From Bacteroidales bacterium (lineage in GTDB: Bacteria > Bacteroidota > Bacteroidia > Bacteroidales > 4484-276): a DNA stretch of 7,345 bases. The notes under the pieces were generated by a model. The model saw nothing but the letters and a program-made list of their open reading frames with translations. It was not told where the DNA came from and ran no database searches. Position 1 is the stretch's first letter. The number at the start of each line of letters is the position of its first letter. This document shows positions 1 through 6,455 of the stretch, piece by piece. Where the stretch lies: assembly GCA_018400545.1 (NCBI GenBank), contig JAGYLT010000109.1, forward strand, positions 1 to 7,345, read 5' to 3'. Both the position numbers and the translations under genes were made by a program.

Positions 1-9
1 CTATATGCT

Positions 10-1749
10 TTAAATGTAACTACTTTTTTGGTTTTGGCTTGTCCAAGTTGGGTGCAAAATGTTTTTGGCAACATCCTCTGGTTCTGATTTCCCGATATCG
101 AATATAGCTGGCCTGGTAAGTTCCCAGCGGGATATCACTTCTTCTACAAGGCTTTTCCTTACTACCCAAATCAAAAGCGCTTCAGAACTCTGCATCAGTT
201 CTCTTATTGCATCACTCCACCCCTGGCCTTTTAATTCAAAAGGACCAATCTCGTCTATCACAACCACATCATTACCCGCCACACTGCCGGATGATAAAAG
301 TTCGTTTCCAAATTGCAAACCTTCCTCACTAAACCTGAACGGACCGGCCTGCTGACCCGACTCAAAATGGATGCTGCACAAGGGTTTTTCCTCTCCATCC
401 ACAAGGCTTTTGAGTTTAAATTCCGAGCGTCGGTTATCTTCAAAGGAACCGATCGCCAAAAATCCACCGACTGATTTTCCATTCGCTTTAAGAATATTTG
501 TCACCTTTCCGGTAAATGTGGTTTTGCCTTCATGTTTTTCACCGGTGATAATGATTACACGGGGTTGCCTGTTTTTTTGCCTGAAAATCTCAAGCAGGTT
601 ATCCGCATAGCTCATCATCAGCGATATGCTGGCCACCGGCTTTCTTAAAATCAGCCGCGGTTTGGGAGCATTCCGGATAATCCATGGCAACACAGAAAAA
701 GCCATGCCCAGGGAAAGATATAATTGAGAAAAACCACGTTTTATCAAAACTGACCTGATAACCGGATTTCGCAATTCTACACTTAGCGCCGAAAAGCCGA
801 CCAGGATCAGGACGGCGCGGATGTTCATCTGAAGGCCGGCCAGCAAACCTTCCTGATTGAACAAGTCACCGGCCTTGAATCCATTGTAAAAGACGGTTGC
901 AAGGAAGGTAAGTACCACAACCTGAAACCAGAAAAACGGCCGCTTTAAATGACGAAGGGCACGCTTGTAATAAATAACCGCAAACACCACATAAACCACA
1001 ATGAATAACGATCCCAATGCCAACGAATAGCTTGAAACCAGAACCAGGCTGGCCAGGATGGCAAAGAGATGAAAAAAAAGCAGCTTCACCGAAAATTGCT
1101 GTGTGGGATCAATCTGAAAGAAATCATTTTTTGCGTTTTGTTCATCATCATTTAACTTCATCTTCCCTGAAGAAATAAGAGCCGGCTTTTTTCCAACATA
1201 GACCCCCGCCGCAGAGGCGATCATACCTAATAAAGCATAAATACCAAGCAATACCCACAGTGCAATTTCAGGTTCGAGATCGGGATAGCCAATTTTTTCA
1301 ACCGCATACCCGTAAAGGTTCACCAGTACATTTACGAGGTCAAATCCATAAATAATCAACATGTTCACCACTTTATGCGCTATTGTACTAACGAGGGCAA
1401 CAGCCCCGCCGAGAAGGTACCCCAGAAGGTTTGCGCCAAACATTCTTACAACCATTTCCATTAAAAAAGCTTCGGTGAGGATTCCGGTCATCGGGCCAAG
1501 AAGGATAGCACTTGGAGAAATGGATTTCATCAGTGCACAAATAAGGCCGGCGCGCCAGAAAAGGCCTTTTTCTTTCCATCGCTGATGAAACGAAACCATT
1601 ATCACTACACTGATCATGGCGAGTAAAGTTCCGGCCATTGGCAAGCGCATGTTGTGAAAGAAACTGCCTACAACAATTTCCACCGTAGCCCAAAGGCTCC
1701 CCACAACGCTTGCCTTTAACCAGATATCGCTAACCCTGTTTTTCTGCAT
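10..1749 (-). CDS. Membrane protein fused to THEP1-type NTPase (ECF S-like + EcfT-like + P-loop NTPase)
   Basis: A 579-residue protein with three parts. Residues about 1-190 form a bundle of hydrophobic segments (near 12-30, 38-53, 64-86, 90-118, 120-146, 162-184) that resembles ECF-transporter S components. Residues about 218-385 hold further membrane segments (222-240, 243-260, 273-289, 308-323, 340-357); the stretch around IKRGFSQLYLSLGMAFSVLP (336-355) resembles the EcfT coupling region. Residues about 396-565 are a THEP1-family nucleoside triphosphatase, with Walker A GEKHEGKTT at 403-411 and Walker B VVVIDEIGPFEL at 495-506, the DEIGPFEL being typical of that family. No ABC signature (LSGGQ type) is seen. 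The NTPase call is firm; the S-like and T-like calls are inferred from pattern and hydrophobicity. By analogy it could be a single-chain uptake transporter in the inner membrane; the substrate is unknown and no neighbour suggests one. The ATG start lies 18 bases downstream of a -7 promoter box; no Shine-Dalgarno is evident. Confidence 0.8.
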   Translation of the reverse strand: MQKNRVSDIWLKASVVGSLWATVEIVVGSFFHNMRLPMAGTLLAMISVVIMVSFHQRWKEKGLFWRAGLICALMKSISPSAILLGPMTGILTEAFLMEMVVRMFGANLLGYLLGGAVALVSTIAHKVVNMLIIYGFDLVNVLVNLYGYAVEKIGYPDLEPEIALWVLLGIYALLGMIASAAGVYVGKKPALISSGKMKLNDDEQNAKNDFFQIDPTQQFSVKLLFFHLFAILASLVLVSSYSLALGSLFIVVYVVFAVIYYKRALRHLKRPFFWFQVVVLTFLATVFYNGFKAGDLFNQEGLLAGLQMNIRAVLILVGFSALSVELRNPVIRSVLIKRGFSQLYLSLGMAFSVLPWIIRNAPKPRLILRKPVASISLMMSYADNLLEIFRQKNRQPRVIIITGEKHEGKTTFTGKVTNILKANGKSVGGFLAIGSFEDNRRSEFKLKSLVDGEEKPLCSIHFESGQQAGPFRFSEEGLQFGNELLSSGSVAGNDVVVIDEIGPFELKGQGWSDAIRELMQSSEALLIWVVRKSLVEEVISRWELTRPAIFDIGKSEPEDVAKNILHPTWTSQNQKSSYI

Positions 1750-1767
1750 TATCCAAAATTAAACCTG

Positions 1768-1775
1768 CAAAAGTA
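1768..1775 (-). promoter_or_regulatory. Candidate Bacteroidota -7 promoter box for the THEP1-fusion gene
   Basis: The minus strand reads TACTTTTG here, a perfect match to the Bacteroidota sigma-ABfr -7 consensus TAnnTTTG. Transcription would start near 1761, giving a leader of only about 12 bases before the ATG at 1749. A TTTG-type -33 element is not present at the usual 19-21 base spacing; the nearest TTG is about 13 bases upstream. It is a good single-box match, but the promoter is not proven. Confidence 0.45.
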
Positions 1776-1818
1776 ACCAAATGCCGGTCAATGTCTGTGT
1801 ATTGAAAACCTCGGGAAA

Positions 1819-1919
1819 TCCATCCGGACATCGCCATAAAAATGTAGCTATGGTGCGGCTTTTAATTTTGAATGACAGAAAAACCAAAGCCCCCGACCAT
1901 ACAGATAAAACCGGATGGA
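1819..1919. repeat. Nested imperfect inverted repeat, possible structured RNA or cruciform
   Basis: Three complementary blocks are nested. The outer arms TCCATCCGG (1819-1827) and CCGGATGGA (1911-1919) pair perfectly over 9 bases. Inside them TATGGT (1849-1854) pairs with ACCATA (1896-1901), and GGCTTT (1857-1862) pairs with AAAGCC (1886-1891) around a 23-base loop. Internal loops separate the blocks, and the unpaired stretches between the outer and middle blocks are unequal (21 and 9 bases). No T-run follows on either strand, so it does not look like a terminator. It lies about 45-145 bases upstream of the proposed promoter at 1768-1775. The function is unknown. Confidence 0.4.
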
Positions 1920-2012
1920 CGGACAAATATCAAAAATCTGAGATTTGAGACCGGACATCTGATGTTGAAATAAGTACAATGGCATGATTGATAATTTGAA
2001 AAATGCACGCGC

Positions 2013-2045
2013 AAAAAAAAACACCGTCTGTCCAAACAAACGGTG
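2013..2045 (-). terminator. Rho-independent terminator of the DUF2723/GT117 gene
   Basis: On the minus strand CACCGTTTGT, loop TTGG and ACAGACGGTG form a 10-base-pair stem with one G-U pair (2045-2022). It is followed directly by a run of nine T (2021-2013). The hairpin begins 26 bases after the glycosyltransferase stop codon at 2072-2074. On the plus strand the same hairpin is followed after several bases by T7 (2054-2060), so it could act weakly in that direction, but no plus-strand gene ends here. It separates the two minus-strand genes into different transcription units. Confidence 0.88.
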
Positions 2046-2071
2046 CTTCTGTATTTTTTTAAATGATGGTT

Positions 2072-5000
2072 CTATTCAAAATAGTTTATCAGCCGCTGCA
2101 ACTCCATATCGATTTTTTCGGCCTGTTCAGTTTCTCTGGCGCGGCTCGCCAGTAAAGATAGCTGCTGAAGCACCATCAGCGACTGCTCAATATCCTGGTT
2201 GTAGTACTGCCTGAAAACCCTTTCGAGTGAGGAGTAATATTCCAGATTTTCAACATATGCCTGTGTTAAAACATCCGAAGCCTCATTGGCTTTTGTCCTG
2301 GCGCCGGCATCATAATACGTTTCCACCATCGGAACCATGTAAATATCCCACGGAATTTTTTCGTCTGGAAAATATTTCCGAAGCGTATCCAGCGTATTTA
2401 TGGCTTTGGTGCTGTCACCTTCATCCAGGAGGGCCTGTGCCAGACGCAAATAGTTTTGCTTTGGCATCACACTGTTGCGGCGGCTCTCAGGATCGATGTA
2501 AACATCAGGCTTTTCAAGGTTGCCCCATTTGGCCTTATTCACAAGCAGATTATAGGTTTCACCCGTGTCGATACCACCCAACCCCTGAATGGTATGATCG
2601 GCTTTTACAGGAAGGAAACGGTAAACAACACCTTCAAGATGGCAATACTGATCCACATCCAGAACCTTCTCGATGGCAGCCGGACTCGTGAAATAAATAG
2701 GACGCTCCCAATTGTTAGATGCAATCAGGTCGAGGAGCATCAGATCGTTTTTATACAAATAATTCTGTCTGATATTCCACTTAATTTCCTGAACGATATC
2801 ATCATGCATATCTTCCGGAATATAACCTTTTTTGATAATCTCTTCCTTATCGATCGTGAGTTTCAGGTTTTTGGTTGGAACAAAATTTAATTCGTTTCCA
2901 TCACCAAAAGGCCATTTGGTTCGTTTATTATCACTTTTAATAAAATTGATGATGCTTTCCAGTTCCTGTGCACCCTGTATCTGATCGAGCGGTATGATAG
3001 GAACGTAGTTGTTTGATCCTTTTTCGTAATCATCATAATCCAGGGTAAACGGCAATCGCTCAGAATCATAAACTTTACGCATCTTCTGATGGATATACCA
3101 CTCCCCGGATGCCAGCATGTAGTTAACCACCCGCACATCCGTCCTGACGCCTTCAACTTCCTGAACGTACCACAGCGGGAAAGTATCATTATCGCCGTTG
3201 GTAAACAGGATGGCATTCGGTTCACAGGATTCCAGGTAATTCCGGGCAAACTCCCTTGCGGCATACTTGCCTGAACGGTCATGATCATCCCAGCCTTCGG
3301 AAGCCATAATTCCGGGAACAAGAATCAGGGAAACACCCGTAACCACAATGGCCGATACGTTGGCATTGAGTACCTTTTTCAGCAGATTGTAAAGTGCAAG
3401 TACACCCATGCCAATCCAGATTGCAAATGCGTAGGTGGAACCGGCATAGGCATAATCCCGCTCTCGGGGCTGATAAGGATACTGATTAAGATAAACGATA
3501 ATGGCGATCCCCGTCATCAGGAAAAGTAATCCAACCACGATGGTATTCTTGAAGTCGCGGTTAAGCTGGAAAAACAATCCGCCCAACCCAAGCAATAAAG
3601 GCAGCAAATAAAACTTGTTGTGCGCCCGGTTTTTCCTGGATGGTGGCAAATCATTCTGGCTGCCCAATCGCCCGGCATCAACGCTCTCGATGCCCGTTAA
3701 CCAGTTGCCATTTTCTATTTCTCCATGGCCCTGTATATCATTTTGCCTGCCTGAGTAATTCCACATAAAATACCTGAAATACATAAACCCGACCTGGTAC
3801 CGGAAAAAATACCGGAGGTTTTCGCCAAATGTAGGTTTCATGATGGTCTCCACTTCGCCGGTTTGCGGATTTGAGTGGCGAACGGGCTCACCTTCCACCT
3901 TCCCCCACTCTTTATATTCCCGGACATGTATGCTTTTTTGGTTGCTCCACATCCGTGGGAAAATGGTGGTGAAATCCGAATCGTAAACCGGAACCGTTCC
4001 TTTCCGGTCATCGGCAACCACATATTCTCCTTTTTCATCATCCCGGATATACACCGGATTTCCATCATCATACGATTCGATGGGTGAATTATAATATTGC
4101 CCGTAGGCTACCGGCCAGGTTCCGTATTGCTCACGGTTGAGATAAGCAAGCAGGCTCACCGCATCTTTGGGAGCATTTTCATTAATTGGGGTATTCGTGT
4201 TCGAACGAATCACAATTAAAAGAAATGACGAATAACCGATGAGTATAAACACGAGACTCAGCACAACGGTATTCAACTGGGCTTTCCGTTTCCTGAACAT
4301 GTAAATCATAGTGGCCACCGCACCGCCAATAATCAGTCGCATAAAAAATCCACCCACCGATGAACTTTCGGTAAGGATAAGCAAATACAAAAATGCCGAC
4401 AGGGCAATGGCTATGATATTTGTGTTGTGGTTGTCTTCGTTGGTGGCTTTAATGGCAAAGAAAATGGTTACGATCAGTAACAGGGTCAGGAAAATAGTTC
4501 CTGAATCAAACGGCATTCCCAGATTATTCACAAACAAGAGCTCTGTGTGGGCATAAAGGCTCACCACTTCGGGAATAATTCCAAACATGATAAAGGCAAG
4601 AATAACAAATGAAACTCCTGCAGTAATCAACATCCCGCGGGATGTGGGTTTTTTATACTTCTTGAAATAATAAACAAACGTAATGGCGGGAATGGCCAAC
4701 AGGTTAAGCATGTGTACACCAATGGACAGGCCAACCATGTAAGCAATCAAGATGAGCCACCTGGATGAGTGCGGTTCATCGGCAACGGCTTCCCATTTCA
4801 GGATGGCCCAGAAAACGAATGCAGAAAAGAAACTCGACATGGCATAAACCTCACCCTCAACCGCCGAAAACCAAAACGAATCGCTCACCGTGTAGGCAAG
4901 GGCTCCGACTGCTCCGCTGCCAAAAATGGCAATCATCCTTGAGGAAGTCATTTCACCACCAAGCAGCGCAGCCTTGCGGGCCAGTATCGTGATTGACCAG

Positions 5001-5284
5001 AAAAGGAAAAGTACGGTAAAAGAACTCGATAATGCCGACATCACATTGATCATCAGGGCAACCTGGGTTACGTCTCCAAATGCAAAAAGAGAGAAAATGC
5101 GGCCAACAAGTTGGAAAAATGGTGCTCCCGGCGGGTGCCCCACCTGAAGCTTGTATGCTGTTGCAATGTATTCGCCGCAATCCCACCAACTGGCTGTGGG
5201 TTCAATAGTCAACAGGTAAACTATTGTTGCAATAATCCACACACCCCAGCCAATGAGGGTGTTGAGCTTGTTAAAGTTTTTCAT
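2072..5284 (-). CDS. DUF2723 / GT117-family membrane glycosyltransferase (protein O-mannosyltransferase-like)
   Basis: A large inner-membrane protein of 1,070 residues. The N-terminus has a membrane segment (about 12-27) and then the DUF2723 hallmark in the first periplasmic loop: TASWWDCGEYIATAYKLQVG followed by HPPGAPFF (about 30-57). Its acidic DCGE is placed like the catalytic acid of PMT/GT39-type GT-C transferases. Further membrane segments follow to about residue 360, then a soluble insert (about 361-490), more membrane segments (about 560-660), and a long soluble tail. The tail contains FTNGDNDTFPLWYVQEVEG (about 694-712) and ends in an alpha-helical, TPR-like region (about 940-1070). 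TMEM260, the eukaryotic DUF2723 relative, is a protein O-mannosyltransferase, so transfer of sugar from a lipid-linked donor to exported proteins is plausible; donor and target are unknown. Length fits the Bacteroidota family. The open frame extends one codon upstream to a TTG at 5287, but the adjacent ATG at 5284 is the likelier start. A strong terminator follows. Confidence 0.88.
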   Translation of the reverse strand: MKNFNKLNTLIGWGVWIIATIVYLLTIEPTASWWDCGEYIATAYKLQVGHPPGAPFFQLVGRIFSLFAFGDVTQVALMINVMSALSSSFTVLFLFWSITILARKAALLGGEMTSSRMIAIFGSGAVGALAYTVSDSFWFSAVEGEVYAMSSFFSAFVFWAILKWEAVADEPHSSRWLILIAYMVGLSIGVHMLNLLAIPAITFVYYFKKYKKPTSRGMLITAGVSFVILAFIMFGIIPEVVSLYAHTELLFVNNLGMPFDSGTIFLTLLLIVTIFFAIKATNEDNHNTNIIAIALSAFLYLLILTESSSVGGFFMRLIIGGAVATMIYMFRKRKAQLNTVVLSLVFILIGYSSFLLIVIRSNTNTPINENAPKDAVSLLAYLNREQYGTWPVAYGQYYNSPIESYDDGNPVYIRDDEKGEYVVADDRKGTVPVYDSDFTTIFPRMWSNQKSIHVREYKEWGKVEGEPVRHSNPQTGEVETIMKPTFGENLRYFFRYQVGFMYFRYFMWNYSGRQNDIQGHGEIENGNWLTGIESVDAGRLGSQNDLPPSRKNRAHNKFYLLPLLLGLGGLFFQLNRDFKNTIVVGLLFLMTGIAIIVYLNQYPYQPRERDYAYAGSTYAFAIWIGMGVLALYNLLKKVLNANVSAIVVTGVSLILVPGIMASEGWDDHDRSGKYAAREFARNYLESCEPNAILFTNGDNDTFPLWYVQEVEGVRTDVRVVNYMLASGEWYIHQKMRKVYDSERLPFTLDYDDYEKGSNNYVPIIPLDQIQGAQELESIINFIKSDNKRTKWPFGDGNELNFVPTKNLKLTIDKEEIIKKGYIPEDMHDDIVQEIKWNIRQNYLYKNDLMLLDLIASNNWERPIYFTSPAAIEKVLDVDQYCHLEGVVYRFLPVKADHTIQGLGGIDTGETYNLLVNKAKWGNLEKPDVYIDPESRRNSVMPKQNYLRLAQALLDEGDSTKAINTLDTLRKYFPDEKIPWDIYMVPMVETYYDAGARTKANEASDVLTQAYVENLEYYSSLERVFRQYYNQDIEQSLMVLQQLSLLASRARETEQAEKIDMELQRLINYFE

Positions 5285-5555
5285 CAATCGTATTTTTTGA
5301 TGCCATAAAAAAATGCGGGGCGAAAATAATCAAATAAATCCTTTCGGGCATGATTTTTCCCTGTCCTGCCGATCTACCACCCCACTATGTCATACCCGGA
5401 TATTTCACCCCTTCTGAATTCATTCCTAACGAAGCCATCCATAATTAATTATTCTGAAGGGATTGGATGTAAAATTTTCAGATCGAATTCACACTTCATG
5501 TCATAAAATCCTGATTTCAATTACTTTTGTAAACTAACTTTATGAACAGTTGACT
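5285..5555. promoter_or_regulatory. Divergent intergenic region between the GT117 gene and the agmatinase gene
   Basis: About 270 bases separate two divergent starts. For the minus-strand gene, TATTTTCG (5321-5328, minus strand) matches the TAnnTTTG -7 box with one mismatch and would give a leader of about 30 bases; this is a weak call. Near the middle lies a perfect 12-base palindrome ATAATTAATTAT (5441-5452). CCCTTC (5409-5414) and GAAGGG (5456-5461) flank it as inverted arms, and TTCTGAA occurs twice (5412-5418 and 5452-5458). These could bind a regulator, but no known operator is recognised. No small gene or RNA gene is supported. Confidence 0.35.
5522..5529 (+). promoter_or_regulatory. 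Candidate Bacteroidota -7 promoter box for the agmatinase gene
   Basis: TACTTTTG is a perfect TAnnTTTG match and the same octamer as the box proposed for the THEP1-fusion gene. Transcription would start near 5536, about 20 bases before the ATG at 5556. A clear TTTG -33 element is not seen at the expected distance. It would drive both the agmatinase and the downstream deoxyhypusine-synthase-like gene. Confidence 0.5.
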
Positions 5556-6413
5556 ATGACAACAGGATTAAAATATGGAGGCCTGGAAGCGGAATTTTCA
5601 ACATTGGAACAATCGAAGGTTGCCATCATTCCGGTTCCTTATGATGAAACCAGCACCTGGGGCAAAGGCGCCGATAAAGGCCCGGATGCCATCCTTGAAG
5701 CTTCGGCCAATATGGAACTTTACGACATCGAAACCGATTCGGAGGTTTACCTGCAGGGAATTTTTACAGCAGAAAATATAACCGAAAAATCCTCACCGGA
5801 GAACATGGTGGATGCCGTTCAATCCGCTACTGAAAAATTTCTGGAGGAAAAGAAATTCATCGTTGGCCTTGGCGGCGAACATTCCATCACAACAGGTTTC
5901 GTGCGGGCTTGTGCCAAATACTATAAAAGCCTGAGTGTGCTTCAAATTGATGCCCACACCGACCTGCGCCCCGAATATGAAGGTTCCCCATACAGCCATG
6001 CCTCGGTGATGTCGCGGATCAGCGAAATATGCCCGTTTGTTCAGGTGGGCATCCGCAGCATGGACAGCATCGAAAAGCCTTTCATCAAAAAGGAAAACCT
6101 TTTCCTGGCCGAGGATATTTACAATCACAGTTCCTGGATGGAAAAAGCCATTGGCAGGCTCACCGAAAATGTTTTTATCACCATCGACCTGGACGGTTTC
6201 GATCCGTCAATCATGCCCTCCACAGGCACGCCCGAGCCAGGCGGACTGGGTTGGTTCCAGGTAATTGGATTTCTGAAAAAAGTCATCTTGGCCAAAAATG
6301 TTGTTGGTTTCGATGTGGTGGAACTGGCCCCGGTTGAATCTAACAGGGCACCGGATTTCCTGGCGGCGAAACTCATCTATAAATTACTGTCCTACAAATT
6401 TGAATTGAAATAA
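5556..6413 (+). CDS. speB: Agmatinase (ureohydrolase / arginase family)
   Basis: A 285-residue cytoplasmic enzyme of the arginase/agmatinase fold, expected to hydrolyse agmatine to putrescine and urea using two manganese ions. All signature motifs are present: GGEHS (106-110, the family's usual GGDHS with a common Glu variant), IDAHTD (131-136) and DLDGFDPSIMPSTGTPEPGG (211-230). Predicted metal ligands are H109, D132, H134, D136, D211 and D213; E256 in FDVVELAPV matches the conserved active-site glutamate. The TGTPEPGG form and the length fit bacterial and archaeal agmatinases, and the neighbouring deoxyhypusine-synthase-like gene supports a polyamine role. Arginase, guanidinobutyrase or formimidoylglutamase activity cannot be ruled out from sequence alone. 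The frame extends to a TTG at 5550, but the ATG at 5556 is preferred. No Shine-Dalgarno is clear. It probably forms an operon with the next gene, 42 bases downstream. No arginine decarboxylase gene is in the window. Confidence 0.85.
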   Translation: MTTGLKYGGLEAEFSTLEQSKVAIIPVPYDETSTWGKGADKGPDAILEASANMELYDIETDSEVYLQGIFTAENITEKSSPENMVDAVQSATEKFLEEKKFIVGLGGEHSITTGFVRACAKYYKSLSVLQIDAHTDLRPEYEGSPYSHASVMSRISEICPFVQVGIRSMDSIEKPFIKKENLFLAEDIYNHSSWMEKAIGRLTENVFITIDLDGFDPSIMPSTGTPEPGGLGWFQVIGFLKKVILAKNVVGFDVVELAPVESNRAPDFLAAKLIYKLLSYKFELK

Positions 6414-6455
6414 CCACTTTCATCCATAAGTAAATCAACCAAAACAAGCATAATC

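Larger units (their letters stand above)
1750..2071. other. Intergenic region between the two minus-strand genes
   Basis: This 322-base gap has no convincing gene. Read along the minus strand it contains the terminator of the glycosyltransferase gene, a 13-base palindrome AAATCTGAGATTT (1934-1946), a nested inverted repeat (1819-1919) and the promoter box of the next gene (1768-1775). The 9-mer CCGGACATC occurs twice in direct orientation (1824-1832 and 1951-1959). No recognised riboswitch consensus was found: the CTGAGA inside the palindrome lacks the other conserved thiamin-pyrophosphate elements, and no cobalamin box is visible. Confidence 0.6.

Noticed and set aside
1388..1693. 101-codon minus-strand open frame
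   Set aside because: It overlaps the membrane part of the THEP1-fusion gene in another frame; its Cys/Arg/His-rich content looks like frame-shifted hydrophobic codons.
1931..1950. CTGAGA motif as a thiamin-pyrophosphate riboswitch
   Set aside because: The other conserved elements are missing on this strand, and the motif is part of a simple palindrome with no downstream plus-strand gene.
1848..2039. 63-codon minus-strand open frame in the intergenic gap
   Set aside because: It begins inside the terminator stem and runs through the inverted repeat; its composition is not protein-like and no ribosome-binding site precedes it.
2227..2890. Two overlapping plus-strand open frames of about 150 codons
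   Set aside because: They lie wholly opposite the well-supported DUF2723/GT117 coding frame and resemble no known family; they are antisense shadows.
2887..3321. 144-codon minus-strand open frame
   Set aside because: It is an alternative frame inside the glycosyltransferase gene with no recognisable domain.
5542..5553. Tiny ATG-AAC-AGT-TGA frame just before the agmatinase start as a leader peptide
   Set aside because: It has only three sense codons, no regulatory codon run and no attenuator hairpin; probably chance.
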